Part shown: piece by piece, positions 55,155 to 64,000 of the stretch
How the letters are laid out: each line of letters starts with the position of its first letter
Numbering within the stretch: position 1 is the stretch's first letter
Assembly (NCBI RefSeq): GCF_000226565.1
Contig: NC_016041.1
Span: 186,001 to 250,000 of the forward strand
DNA length: 64,000 nucleotides
From: Glaciecola nitratireducens FR1064
GTDB taxonomy: Bacteria; Pseudomonadota; Gammaproteobacteria; Enterobacterales; Alteromonadaceae
Reading direction: 5' to 3'
The notes under the pieces: model-generated
Databases searched by the model: none
What the model was told of the DNA's origin: nothing
The model's input: the letters and a program-made list of their open reading frames with translations, nothing else
Position numbers and translations under genes: made by a program

Positions 55155-57266
55155 GTGTATTTATTTGAAGGTTTAAAAGCAAAGGTAAGTCGGTATTTAC
55201 CACAAGAACAAGTCGAGTATATTCAAGCGGCTTATGTGCTTGCGCGCGATGCTCACGACGGACAGAGTCGGAGTAGCGGCGACCCCTATATAACCCATCC
55301 CGTTGCCGTTGCTGGTATTTTGGCAGACATGGATCTTGATTACGAAACATTGATGGCCGCGCTGCTGCATGACGTTATTGAAGACACTCATTACAGTAAA
55401 GATGACTTAAGTCTCGCGTTCGGCGAAACCGTAGCAGAATTAGTTGAAGGCGTAAGTAAGTTAGACAAACTTCAATTTAGCAGTAAGCAAGAAGCGCAGG
55501 CTGAAAACTTTCGTAAGATGCTAATGGCGATGGTTCAAGACATTCGTGTTATCTTAATAAAATTAGCTGACCGCACACACAACATGCGAACGCTCGGTTC
55601 ATTGCGACCTGACAAGCGTCGTCGTATTGCTTTAGAAACACTTGAGATTTATGCCCCCTTAGCGCACCGCCTAGGTATTCACGATATAAAAAATGAGCTT
55701 GAAGATCTGGGCTTCCAAGCGATGTACCCCATGCGTCACCGTGCGCTCCGTTCAGCGGTTAATCAAGCTAGAGGAAACCGCAAAGAGATAATCGAAAAAA
55801 CGCAGAATGAATTAGTTCAGCGCCTGGCTTCATATGGCATTCAGGGCACAGTACTCGGGCGTGAAAAGCACCTTTATAGCATTTACCGTAAAATGAAAAA
55901 TAAAGAGCTGTCGTTCACAGAGGTCATGGATATATATGCTTTTAGAGTTGTCGTTGGGAGTGTGGACAACTGTTATAGAGTTTTAGGCGCTATGCACGGT
56001 ATGTATAAGCCAATTGAAAACCGTTTCAAAGACTATATCGCTATTCCGCGCACCAACGGATATCAATCATTACATACGTCGTTAATTGGCCCGCATGGCA
56101 TTCCTGTTGAAGTACAAATTCGTACGGCGGAAATGGATCATATGGCTGATAGAGGTGTTGCTGCGCACTGGCTGTATAAGAAAGCGTCTGATAAAGGCAC
56201 AAGTGCTCAGCTTCGAGCAAACCAATGGATGCAGTCTCTACTGGAGCTGCAACAGCGATCAAGCACATCTGCAGAATTTATTGAAAGTGTGAAGTCTGAT
56301 TTATTTCCTGACGAAATTTATGTATTTACTCCCAAGGGAACCATTGTTGAATTACCAATGGGCTCAACTGCCGTAGACTTTGCATATGCTGTGCATTCTG
56401 ACGTAGGCAATACCTGTGTTGGAGCAAGGGTAGAGCGTCGCAATTATTCTTTAAGTAAGCCATTGGAAAATGGACAAAGTATTGAAATTATCACTTCTCC
56501 TAGAGCAAAACCAAACGCTAACTGGCTGAACTTTGTTGTGAGCGCGCGTGCTCGAAGTAATATTCGCCATTTCCTGAAGCGTCAACAAGCGGAAGATGCT
56601 GTGAGCATGGGTAACCGGTTGTTGCGTCACGCGCTGGGTATGATCAAGTTAGACGAAATTTCGCCTGCTGAAATCGATCGTGTGGTCAAGGAAACCAAGT
56701 ACGAAAGCTTCGATGATTTGCTGTCGAATATCGGCATGGGTAACGAATTAAGTGCCATTGTTGCACGCCGTTTGGTGGGCGAAAGTGCTGAAATTCCGGA
56801 TAAAAAATCACACGTTGCTATACGCGGTACAGAAGGCTTATTAGTACATTACTCTCGCTGCTGCCATCCTATTCCAGATGACGAAGTCGTTGCTATTTTA
56901 TCACCTGGGCGCGGTATTGTTATTCATCAAACGGGCTGTACAAATATTCGTAAGTTGAGCAAAGAAGAGCCTCAGAGAGTGCTGCCGATGGAATGGGACG
57001 AAGTTCCGCATGGTGAATTCAAGGCAGCCCTGCGTTTGGAGCTATTTAATCATCAGGATACATTAGCGTCGCTGACCAGAACCATTGCAAGCAGCGACTC
57101 GAGTATTATCAATCTGCAAACTGAAGAACGTGAAAATAGTGTTTATATTATAGATATAGAGCTCACTACTAAAAACCGTGTTCACCTTGCCAAAATAATG
57201 CGAAAAATTCGCGCCATGCCTGAACTTCAAAAAGTGTCTCGACACAGTCAATACAAACAAAAGTAA
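55155..57266 (+). CDS. spoT: Bifunctional (p)ppGpp synthetase/hydrolase SpoT
   Basis: A 703-aa RelA/SpoT protein. The HD hydrolase domain has [32 protein letters not shown]. The synthetase domain has [40 protein letters not shown] and [15 protein letters not shown] domain ([16 protein letters not shown]...) and a C-terminal ACT domain ([15 protein letters not shown]) follow. It makes and mostly breaks the alarmone (p)ppGpp. The start is a non-ATG codon (GTG at 55155) that aligns with the non-ATG start known for E. coli spoT (MYLFE in both). It has no strong SD, so weak initiation may be part of its control. Confidence 0.97.
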   Translation: MYLFEGLKAKVSRYLPQEQVEYIQAAYVLARDAHDGQSRSSGDPYITHPVAVAGILADMDLDYETLMAALLHDVIEDTHYSKDDLSLAFGETVAELVEGVSKLDKLQFSSKQEAQAENFRKMLMAMVQDIRVILIKLADRTHNMRTLGSLRPDKRRRIALETLEIYAPLAHRLGIHDIKNELEDLGFQAMYPMRHRALRSAVNQARGNRKEIIEKTQNELVQRLASYGIQGTVLGREKHLYSIYRKMKNKELSFTEVMDIYAFRVVVGSVDNCYRVLGAMHGMYKPIENRFKDYIAIPRTNGYQSLHTSLIGPHGIPVEVQIRTAEMDHMADRGVAAHWLYKKASDKGTSAQLRANQWMQSLLELQQRSSTSAEFIESVKSDLFPDEIYVFTPKGTIVELPMGSTAVDFAYAVHSDVGNTCVGARVERRNYSLSKPLENGQSIEIITSPRAKPNANWLNFVVSARARSNIRHFLKRQQAEDAVSMGNRLLRHALGMIKLDEISPAEIDRVVKETKYESFDDLLSNIGMGNELSAIVARRLVGESAEIPDKKSHVAIRGTEGLLVHYSRCCHPIPDDEVVAILSPGRGIVIHQTGCTNIRKLSKEEPQRVLPMEWDEVPHGEFKAALRLELFNHQDTLASLTRTIASSDSSIINLQTEERENSVYIIDIELTTKNRVHLAKIMRKIRAMPELQKVSRHSQYKQK

Positions 57267-57289
57267 CTTATTCAAACAAAGGAAAATCT

Positions 57290-57676
57290 ATGCCTAAGTC
57301 TATTATTCAGACCGACGAAGCGCCTGCTGCTATTGGCACGTACAGCCAAGCAGTTAAAGCTGGAACAACAGTGTATTTATCAGGTCAAATTCCGCTAGTC
57401 CCTAGCACAATGGAAATGATCTCTGACGACTTCGCTGAACAGGCTGTCCAAGTCTTCGAAAATTTAAAAGCGGTATGCACTGCTGCGGGTGGTGATACTT
57501 CACATTTGGTTAAGGTAAATATATTTTTAATCGATTTAGGACACTTCGCAACCGTAAATGAAATTATGGCGAGGTACTTTAAGCAGCCTTATCCAGCTCG
57601 CGCCGCTATCGGTGTTTCGCAGCTGCCAAAGGGTGCTCAAATCGAGATTGACGGTGTGATGGTGCTACCCGAATAG
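57290..57676 (+). CDS. ridA: RidA-family reactive imine deaminase
   Basis: A 128-aa YjgF/RidA protein: [42 protein letters not shown] and [23 protein letters not shown], where the Arg of ARAAI binds the substrate carboxylate. It hydrolyses reactive enamine/imine intermediates made by PLP enzymes. It lies 23 bases after spoT with AAAGGAAA before the ATG and 17 bases before trmH, so the three are likely in one operon. Confidence 0.95.
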   Translation: MPKSIIQTDEAPAAIGTYSQAVKAGTTVYLSGQIPLVPSTMEMISDDFAEQAVQVFENLKAVCTAAGGDTSHLVKVNIFLIDLGHFATVNEIMARYFKQPYPARAAIGVSQLPKGAQIEIDGVMVLPE

Positions 57677-57693
57677 CAGCTGGAGACATCTGT

Positions 57694-58392
57694 ATGAATC
57701 AAAGAATGTCGACGGAGCGTTATAACCGCATTTGTCAATTACTGAAAATGAGACAACCCGATCTCACTGTCTGCATGGAAGAGGTTACCAAGCCTCATAA
57801 CGTTTCTGCCGTTATTCGCACATGCGATGCAGTTGGTGTGCACAAAGTTCACGCCGTTTGGAATGAGTCTGAAAATCTACGCAAATGCACAGCAATGGGC
57901 AGTCATGTTTGGGTAAAAACGCAACTTCATAAAACGATGCAGGATGCTGTCGGCTGCTTTAAAGAGCAGGGCATGCAGGTACTGGTGACACATTTAGATG
58001 AACGAGCCAGCGATTTTCGCGAAGTTGATTACACCAAACCCACGGTCGTTTTGCTCGGTCAGGAAAAAACTGGCGCAACGGCTGATGCGATTGCATTGGC
58101 GGATCACTCCATTATTGTGCCAATGGTGGGCATGGTGCAATCATTGAACGTGTCTGTTGCTGCTGCAATTGTCATGTATGAAGCACAGCGTCAGCGACAA
58201 GCTGCTGGCATGTATGAAGAGCAAAGTTTAGACGAAAAAGAGTGCCAAGAAATCCTGTTTAAAGGCGGGTTTCCTTTTCTTTTTAAAGAATGTAAACGTC
58301 GAAATTTAGCGTTTCCTTACATCGATGAAAAGGGAAATATTCAGGCTGACGAAGCGTGGTGGAAAGCACTACAATTTTCAAAAGAGCATTGA
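57694..58392 (+). CDS. trmH: tRNA (guanosine-18-2'-O)-methyltransferase TrmH
   Basis: A 232-aa SPOUT methyltransferase: EVTKPHNVSAVIRTCDAVGVHKVHAV, VVLLGQEKTGATADAIALADHSIIVPMVGMVQSLNVSVAAAIVMYEAQRQR. It methylates the ribose of G18 in tRNA with SAM through the knotted C-terminal site. Length and motifs fit TrmH of other gammaproteobacteria. The gene is in the expected place after spoT and ridA. Confidence 0.96.
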   Translation: MNQRMSTERYNRICQLLKMRQPDLTVCMEEVTKPHNVSAVIRTCDAVGVHKVHAVWNESENLRKCTAMGSHVWVKTQLHKTMQDAVGCFKEQGMQVLVTHLDERASDFREVDYTKPTVVLLGQEKTGATADAIALADHSIIVPMVGMVQSLNVSVAAAIVMYEAQRQRQAAGMYEEQSLDEKECQEILFKGGFPFLFKECKRRNLAFPYIDEKGNIQADEAWWKALQFSKEH

Positions 58393-58528
58393 AAAAGCGT
58401 TTGAAAGTTGACGATGGAACAATTTTTTAACAACGCATAAAAAGTAAATTGATAGAAATGTTTATTTGTTGAAATCATTTGCGTGAGAGTCGGGTCTTTA
58501 CAGTCGAATTTAATAAATAGGAATCAAC

Positions 58529-59170
58529 ATGAAAAAATGGTTATTAGTAGCGGCACTTGCATTGTCCGCTGTGGTATCAACGTCTGCGTTAGCTATTGAT
58601 AGAGCGGTTATTGCAGATAAAGCTGAAAATGTCACGCCATTGTTGAACGGCACGACTGCGCCAGACGTGATTGTGAAAACAGCGGATGGCTCTCCTGTTA
58701 GCTTACGAGCTTTGCTTATGCAGAAGCCAACGGTACTTATTTTTTACCGCGGAGGCTGGTGTCCTTACTGCAGTCGTCAATTGGCCGAGCTGAAATCTAT
58801 TGAACAAGACTTAGTAAATGAAGGCTACCAAGTATTAGCCATATCCCCTGAATCACCCAAAAAGTTACAGTCGCAAAAACTCGAAACAGAGTTTGCTGTT
58901 ACCTTAATTTCTGATGAGAGTTTGGATGCTATTCGTGGATTTGGTGTTGGCTATTATGTGCCTAATGATACGCGTAAACTCTACAAAGATCGCATGGACG
59001 TAAATTTAACCGTCGATACAACAGATAAAGCGGTTTTGCCTGCACCTGCTATTTTTATAATCGATGAAGCTGGGACAGTTCAGTTTAGCTACGTAAATCC
59101 TGACTATACTGTTCGCCCGTCCGCGGAACTTGTGTTGAGCGCTGCAAAGCTAGTTAAACCGAAAGCTTAA
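58529..59170 (+). CDS. Exported peroxiredoxin-like thioredoxin-fold protein
   Basis: A 213-aa protein with a signal peptide (KKWLLVAALALSAVVSTSALA). The thioredoxin-fold domain has LIFYRGGWCPYCSRQLAELKSI, where CPYC is the redox site, then ISPESPKKLQ and the proline-containing ALPAPAIFIID-type segment. It fits the AhpC/TSA-like (peroxiredoxin-like 2) group. It probably reduces peroxides or disulfides in the periplasm; the electron donor is unknown. It is separated from trmH by 136 bases, so it may have its own promoter. Confidence 0.9.
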   Translation: MKKWLLVAALALSAVVSTSALAIDRAVIADKAENVTPLLNGTTAPDVIVKTADGSPVSLRALLMQKPTVLIFYRGGWCPYCSRQLAELKSIEQDLVNEGYQVLAISPESPKKLQSQKLETEFAVTLISDESLDAIRGFGVGYYVPNDTRKLYKDRMDVNLTVDTTDKAVLPAPAIFIIDEAGTVQFSYVNPDYTVRPSAELVLSAAKLVKPKA

Positions 59171-59202
59171 AAAGAAAGATTACGAGGGGGCATGTTGCCG
59201 AT

Positions 59203-60714
59203 TCAATAAACAGCAATTCGGTTTCGGCCCCCGTCTTTTGCGCGATAAAGTGCTTTATCTGCAAGCGTAATTAATTCGTTGCCAGTAAGATTTGTGCTGC
59301 ACGTCTGTGCAGCAACTCCAATACTGACCGTTAACACGTTGTTGTCTGGAGATGTTGCAAAGGGTATTGCTAATGCCGATATGGCATCCATTATCTTGAT
59401 GGCAACGTGCTGAGCTTGTTCTTCACTTGTCTCTGGAAGCACTACCGAAAACTCTTCTCCGCCATACCGCGCTGCAAGGTCATCTGTTTGACTGCAGCAG
59501 TCGTGTAAAGCGCGAGCGACCTTTTTCAATGCTTTATCCCCAGCGCTGTGACCAAATGAATCGTTGAAACGTTTGAAATGGTCAACGTCAATCATCAATA
59601 AACTAATGGATTTTTTGTCTCTGATCCCCCGGTTAATTGCTTTCTCAAGAGCTTCATCAAACTGCCGACGATTCGCGATACCCGTTAATCCGTCTGAATT
59701 GGCTAAATAGGTTAGTCGTTTATTTGCACTCTCAAGCTGCGCTGTTACACGCTCTAACGATAACTTATTACTTAGATTTTTCAGTGTATTACTCAAGACT
59801 TCACCTATGAGCTTGAGGTATCTTACATCGTGTTCACGCCATTGATACGGCGTTCCAATAATGTCACATCCAATAAACCCGAATAACTCCCCATTTATGT
59901 GAACAGCTACGCAGAGTACGGCACGAATTCGTTCGCGTTCAAACTCTTGTTTCTCCAATGTTGCAACTAGTGGTAAGCCGCTCACATCAGGTACTTTAAA
60001 TACATGTTCGCGCCTAATGATCTCATTAAAATAAGGCAGGTCATCAGTCGTAACACCTTGCAAATCAGCCTTGAAAGATTGCACGCCAGGCGCTACCCAT
60101 TCATGCGTGTTATCCATGAATTCTTTGTTTTCGGAAAACTGAAAGAGGTAGCAGCGATCTACGCCGCAAAATACCCCAAATGCGCCTAAGCTCTCTTCAA
60201 TAAGGCTATCTAGATTGTCCGTACTCACATTAATAAGTTGCGATGAAATACCTGAAAGTAAGCGATTAAACATAAGGTGATTAGACAATGGTGAGTTTTC
60301 GGTCTGTGAACCATTAAGATCATTGTTCTGTGCGCTTGAGACATAAAGAACCACCCACCTCTGGTCGTTCACATCGACCAAATTTCCCTGTATGACACAA
60401 CTTAAATTTCGAGTGTTGCTAGTTATTCTAACCTGAATTTTTAAGTTGGGATTTTGTGCACAAGTAACGAAAGGATGAGTAGTATCTTTAAGCAATTGAC
60501 GCGTATCTGCATCATAAAATTCAAGGTGCTGCAAAAAATCTTCACTTGCTGATTCTGCGCCAAATAATGCTAGACACGTTTGATTTGCAAAGAGTTCTCC
60601 GCTGTCTAGGTTTTTACAAAGTAAACTAGCCGGTAATTGGCCAAACAGCTCCTTGTCGTCGATATCGCTCAATTGCCTTCCTGTCTGCGAGGTAAATAAA
60701 ATTGAGAATAGCAC
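59203..60714 (-). CDS. PAS-GAF-GGDEF diguanylate cyclase
   Basis: A ~503-aa soluble protein. A PAS-like region lies at ~20-120 (SLLCKNLDSGELFANQTCLALFG), a GAF domain at ~155-310 (LIEESLGAFGVFCGVDRCYLFQF, GELFGFIGCDIIG), then a short coil and a GGDEF domain at ~335-503. The latter has DGLTGIANRRQFDE, LLMIDVDHFKRFNDSFGHSAGD and RYGGEEFSVVLP, so synthesis of c-di-GMP is likely. The start is a GTG at 60714; a TTG after GGAAGG about 50 bases later could also serve. It lies alone on the minus strand within the trmH-recG interval. Confidence 0.9.
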   Translation of the reverse strand: MLFSILFTSQTGRQLSDIDDKELFGQLPASLLCKNLDSGELFANQTCLALFGAESASEDFLQHLEFYDADTRQLLKDTTHPFVTCAQNPNLKIQVRITSNTRNLSCVIQGNLVDVNDQRWVVLYVSSAQNNDLNGSQTENSPLSNHLMFNRLLSGISSQLINVSTDNLDSLIEESLGAFGVFCGVDRCYLFQFSENKEFMDNTHEWVAPGVQSFKADLQGVTTDDLPYFNEIIRREHVFKVPDVSGLPLVATLEKQEFERERIRAVLCVAVHINGELFGFIGCDIIGTPYQWREHDVRYLKLIGEVLSNTLKNLSNKLSLERVTAQLESANKRLTYLANSDGLTGIANRRQFDEALEKAINRGIRDKKSISLLMIDVDHFKRFNDSFGHSAGDKALKKVARALHDCCSQTDDLAARYGGEEFSVVLPETSEEQAQHVAIKIMDAISALAIPFATSPDNNVLTVSIGVAAQTCSTNLTGNELITLADKALYRAKDGGRNRIAVY

Positions 60715-60881
60715 TTTATGTAAAGTAACTTAAGCCTTTAATTGTATTCTAATAGCTCGCTACGTATTGTTTCAGTCTAGGCTTCGATTGTGAGGATAAT
60801 ATGTTTGTGTTGAAACCACATAAATTGCGTATTTGATATTTTTACGCGATTATACCGCCACAAAAACATTTGGTGAACCTA

Positions 60882-61706
60882 ATGAAAAATCTCGTATATC
60901 TATTGTTGGTCGTTATATCAATCCCTGTTAGTGCGCTTGCTACAGAGCAAGCAACAGACCCCAGCACGCGCGAAATGGATCGAATAAATTGGATGGAGTT
61001 TCAGGAATGGATCCCAAATAAAATCAATACGGTTTTGCTGCCTACAGGCACCTTAGAGCCTCACGGTGTTGCTAACAATGGCGCGGATAACACAGCACCA
61101 TTCGCCATTTCTACTACTATTGCGAAGCGCACAAATGCAATGGTCGCGCCCACGCTAGCTTATGGCATGACCGGCAGTTTGGCGGCTTACCCCGGCGCTT
61201 TTAAAATGAGTGCCGAGGTGTATAAGCCTTTCGTGAAAGAGATTTTGCAGGGACTGGTTAAAAATAAATTTAAAAACATCATTATTATTAATGGTCATGG
61301 CGGCGGACAGACGGCGGTGCTAAAAGAAGTTGCGGCAGAGATTGCAAACGAACACGGTGTTCGAACCTTGGTGATAAATTGGTGGTCGTTTGCAGCAGAC
61401 ATTACTCAAGAAGTATTTAACGAAAATGGTGGCCATGCAGGTTGGAATGAAAACGCATTTATACAAGCGATTGACCCATCGCTTATACAGCAAGACCGAT
61501 ATAATGATGATTTAGCGACACCTTACCCTCAAAATGGCAGTTGGTCTGCAACACCCTTTCCATCTTCAATTGGGCTCTATCAAGAGGGCGAGGGCTACAT
61601 AAAGTTCGATCAAAAGAAAGCCGATGAGTACTTTACAAAAGTGACGGACAAGATGGCCTCGTTTATCGTTGAGATTAAAACAAAATGGGATAAAGCTGGC
61701 CTTTAA
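60882..61706 (+). CDS. Exported creatininase-family amidohydrolase
   Basis: A 274-aa protein of the creatininase fold. The metal ligands appear in LPTGTLEPHGVANNGADNT (Glu, His, Asp), INGHGGGQT (His) and GHAGWNENAF (Glu). The family includes creatininase and amidohydrolases of cofactor pathways. A signal peptide (KNLVYLLLVVISIPVSALA) sends it out of the cytoplasm, which is rare in a family that is mostly cytosolic. The substrate is unknown. The ATG at 60882 follows GGTGA; a TTG at 60870 is less likely. Confidence 0.9.
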   Translation: MKNLVYLLLVVISIPVSALATEQATDPSTREMDRINWMEFQEWIPNKINTVLLPTGTLEPHGVANNGADNTAPFAISTTIAKRTNAMVAPTLAYGMTGSLAAYPGAFKMSAEVYKPFVKEILQGLVKNKFKNIIIINGHGGGQTAVLKEVAAEIANEHGVRTLVINWWSFAADITQEVFNENGGHAGWNENAFIQAIDPSLIQQDRYNDDLATPYPQNGSWSATPFPSSIGLYQEGEGYIKFDQKKADEYFTKVTDKMASFIVEIKTKWDKAGL

Positions 61707-61855
61707 AAGACGCAATATACGGCTTACCGTTAATTTTCCTGAGCTAGCCACCATGAACTTTTCTCAACCTGAACTAGAGAACAGGTGGCTTAATTGCAAA
61801 GGTCTGGTAAAGTTTAGGCATAAGCTCAACATCCAAACAAAAAGATGATTATGAA

Positions 61856-63931
61856 ATGAAGTCACTGGCTGATACGCCGGTTACCACGCTTAAAGGTGTT
61901 GGGGCGAAAGTTGCAGAGAAACTAAAAAAACTCGGACTGGTTACCTTGCAGGACGTGATTTTTCACTTACCCGCAAGATACGAAGACCGCACGCGGCTCT
62001 ATCCTATTGCCGACCTGCACGCGTATTTGCATGTGTCTATTCAAGGCGAAATAATGTCAGCCGACATTCAATACGGTAAACGTCGAATGTTGTTGGTGAA
62101 AGTAAGCGACGGCACAGGCTCCATTACTTTACGCTTTTTTCACTTTTCGGCTGCACAAACCAAGTCACTCGCAATAGGTAATATTATTCGCGCTTTCGGT
62201 GAAGTTCGCACGGGTAAAGCCAACTTAGAAATGATGCATCCAGAATATAAAATTGTGGATGACCCTGAGAATACCCAGTTAGAAGAATCGCTTACGCCTG
62301 TTTATCCGACAACCGAAGGCGTCAAACAACTCACCTTGCGCAACTTAACAGAGCAGTCTTTAAAGCAATTAGACAAAGGAGCGCTGTTAGAATTACTTCC
62401 CGATGGTTTGTATGAGCATCAGTTGTCGTTAACAGAGGCGCTGCATTTAGTGCACCGGCCGTCCCCTGATATTGTCATTGAAGATTTAGAAGAAGGTATA
62501 CATCCAGCGCAAAAACGTTTAGTGATAGAAGAGTTGTTGGCCCACCACTTAAGTATGTTAAAGATGCGGTCACAATCTAAGTCCGAGCCGGGCATTGCCG
62601 TGCGCACAGATGAAGCTCTAAAGAAAAAGTTCTTAGCCACGTTGCCGTTCTCACCAACTGGCGCACAAGCCCGAGTCGTCAAAGAAATTGAACAAGATAT
62701 GCAGCGCGCTCAGCCGATGATGCGTTTAGTGCAGGGTGATGTTGGCTCGGGTAAAACCTTGGTTGCAGCGCTCAGTTCATTATCGGCCATTAGCGCTGGC
62801 TACCAAGTTGCCTTGATGGCGCCAACTGAATTATTAGCCGAACAACATGCGCGCAACTTTAGCGATTGGTTAACCCCGCTCGGCATTAACGTTGGTTGGC
62901 TAGCGGGCAAGCTAAAGGGTAAAGCTAGAGCGGAAACGCTTGAACAGTTAGCGTTGGGGAATGTTCAAATGCTGGTAGGCACTCACGCGATATTTCAAGA
63001 GTTAGTAGAATACAAGAACCTTGCAATGGTGATTGTTGATGAGCAGCATCGTTTTGGTGTGCATCAACGCTTATCGTTGCGAAAAAAAGGCGAAAAATTA
63101 GGTAAATATCCGCATCAGCTCATTATGACGGCAACGCCGATCCCTCGCACACTCGCAATGACAGCCTATGCCGATTTAGATACTTCTATTATTGACGAAC
63201 TCCCTCCGGGTAGAACACCCGTTACGACCGTCGTTTTGCCGGATAGTCGACGTGCTGATGTAATTGAACGGGTTCGCCAAGCTGCAGTTGAACAAAAACG
63301 CCAAATTTATTGGGTGTGCACGCTTATTGACGAGTCCGAAGTATTGCAGTGCCAAGCGGCTGAAGATGCTGCAGTGGCACTAAGAACGCTGTTAACCGAG
63401 CTAAAGGTTGGCTTGGTGCATGGTCGATTAAAATCGGCAGAAAAGCAGCAGGTGATGGATGATTTTAAGCAAGGCAAGCTTGATTTGTTAGTGGCGACCA
63501 CTGTAATTGAAGTGGGTGTTGATGTGCCGAACGCTAGCTTGATGATTATCGAAAACCCAGAACGCTTGGGTTTGGCGCAATTACATCAGCTGCGCGGACG
63601 GGTGGGGCGAGGCTCTGTTGAAAGTCATTGTGTACTGATGTATTCGGGGCCCTTGTCGAAAACCGCAAGTAAGCGTTTGGGGGTGCTGCGCGAATCAAGT
63701 GACGGTTTTTATATTGCAGAGAAGGATTTAGAAATTCGTGGTCCGGGTGAAATGTTAGGGACCAAACAAACAGGGATCGCTGACCTAAAAATAGCAGATT
63801 TAATACGCGATGCTGCACTCATTCCCGATATCAAAAATATGGCTGAATATGTGTGGCGTGAATATCCAAGTAATTCCCAAGCGCTTATCAATAGGTGGTT
63901 AGCGTACAAAGAGGAGTATGGAAATGCGTGA
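61856..63931 (+). CDS. recG: ATP-dependent DNA helicase RecG
   Basis: A 691-aa helicase. The N-terminal wedge (TTLKGVGAKVAEKLKKLGL, LPARYEDRTRLYPI) binds branched DNA. The helicase core has LVQGDVGSGKTLVAAL (motif I), MAPTELLAEQHA, VDEQHRFGVHQR (motif II), MTATPIPRTLAM, VATTVIEVGVDVPNASLMII and HQLRGRVGRG. It reverses stalled forks and processes recombination intermediates. It is in the expected place downstream of trmH, but three unrelated genes intervene. The stop overlaps the next gene by eight bases. Confidence 0.97.
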   Translation: MKSLADTPVTTLKGVGAKVAEKLKKLGLVTLQDVIFHLPARYEDRTRLYPIADLHAYLHVSIQGEIMSADIQYGKRRMLLVKVSDGTGSITLRFFHFSAAQTKSLAIGNIIRAFGEVRTGKANLEMMHPEYKIVDDPENTQLEESLTPVYPTTEGVKQLTLRNLTEQSLKQLDKGALLELLPDGLYEHQLSLTEALHLVHRPSPDIVIEDLEEGIHPAQKRLVIEELLAHHLSMLKMRSQSKSEPGIAVRTDEALKKKFLATLPFSPTGAQARVVKEIEQDMQRAQPMMRLVQGDVGSGKTLVAALSSLSAISAGYQVALMAPTELLAEQHARNFSDWLTPLGINVGWLAGKLKGKARAETLEQLALGNVQMLVGTHAIFQELVEYKNLAMVIVDEQHRFGVHQRLSLRKKGEKLGKYPHQLIMTATPIPRTLAMTAYADLDTSIIDELPPGRTPVTTVVLPDSRRADVIERVRQAAVEQKRQIYWVCTLIDESEVLQCQAAEDAAVALRTLLTELKVGLVHGRLKSAEKQQVMDDFKQGKLDLLVATTVIEVGVDVPNASLMIIENPERLGLAQLHQLRGRVGRGSVESHCVLMYSGPLSKTASKRLGVLRESSDGFYIAEKDLEIRGPGEMLGTKQTGIADLKIADLIRDAALIPDIKNMAEYVWREYPSNSQALINRWLAYKEEYGNA

Positions 63932-64000
63932 TCCTGATATGCCATTGAAAGACCCTGTTGAGCAAAATAAAGGTATAGGAATGGTTATTCTTATAGAGGA
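63924..64000 (+). CDS. Start of a gene overlapping recG, cut by window end
   Basis: A frame begins at ATG 63924 inside the recG end, preceded by GAGGAG at seven-base spacing. It stays open to the window edge: MRDPDMPLKDPVEQNKGIGMVILIE. The hydrophobic turn at the end suggests a membrane segment follows. In some relatives a TIGR02281-type aspartic protease with an N-terminal membrane helix sits after recG; that is a guess here. Confidence 0.5.
   Translation, partial: MRDPDMPLKDPVEQNKGIGMVILIE

Overview
The window reads as chromosomal DNA of a free-living, probably marine gammaproteobacterium. The clearest signs are the block gmk-rpoZ-spoT-ridA-trmH-...-recG, the heme block hemC-hemD-hemX-hemY, the pair alpha-2-macroglobulin/pbpC, an Slp lipoprotein, NfsA, OsmC and C-terminal Gly-Gly sorting tails. 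The gene style (exported S9 peptidase, ExeM/NucH-type nuclease, several c-di-GMP enzymes) fits the Alteromonadales and relatives, but I cannot fix the genus. I see no rRNA, tRNA, CRISPR array, intact insertion sequence or prophage. The first gene (GGDEF-EAL) is cut by the left edge and the last, overlapping recG, by the right edge.

Layout. 1-2.5 kb: c-di-GMP enzyme tail, a stand-alone HAMP membrane protein, and a rhodanese plus OsmC-like pair. 2.7-12.8 kb: metabolic genes (S9 peptidase, beta-propeller, aspartoacylase-like enzyme, MDR oxidoreductase, MaoC hydratase, GST, TonB-domain protein, RluA-type pseudouridine synthase, PlsC acyltransferase). 13.0-17.3 kb: a solitary DNA methyltransferase and a large secreted nuclease. 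17.4-21.7 kb: lipoproteins and stress genes (Slp, NfsA, Usp, periplasmic binding protein, OsmC). 21.8-26.3 kb: a compact minus-strand operon (thermostable-hemolysin-family protein, an AMP-ligase fused to a heme-oxygenase-like diiron oxidase, an SDR reductase, then a TPR protein). 26.6-32.2 kb: haloalkane dehalogenase, NYN nuclease, diguanylate cyclase, a solenoid lipoprotein, a DUF4174 protein and a sterol-desaturase-family enzyme. 32.4-40.8 kb: alpha-2-macroglobulin and penicillin-binding protein 1C. 41.0-48.7 kb: the most disturbed part, with an unknown 482-aa secreted protein, a (TATAATCT)5 microsatellite, a PAS-GGDEF-EAL protein, two pseudogene fragments joined head to head, an ORF6N protein, a cyclophilin with a Gly-Gly sorting tail, and an HTH regulator. 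48.8-64 kb: core genes for heme synthesis and nucleotide/(p)ppGpp/translation functions through recG.

The best candidate for an undescribed system is the 22.6-26.3 kb operon. Acid activation (AMP-ligase), radical or oxygenation chemistry (diiron HDO domain with an HxxxDxxH signature), ketone/alcohol reduction (SDR) and a GNAT-like thermostable-hemolysin-family protein sit in one tight transcription unit. That looks like a small-molecule pathway; the product is unknown. Other items worth a look are the octamer repeat made of stacked -10 hexamers, the head-to-head pseudogene junction, the methyltransferase with an extra nuclease-like C-terminal region, and in-frame minisatellites placed just after signal peptides in two unrelated exported proteins.
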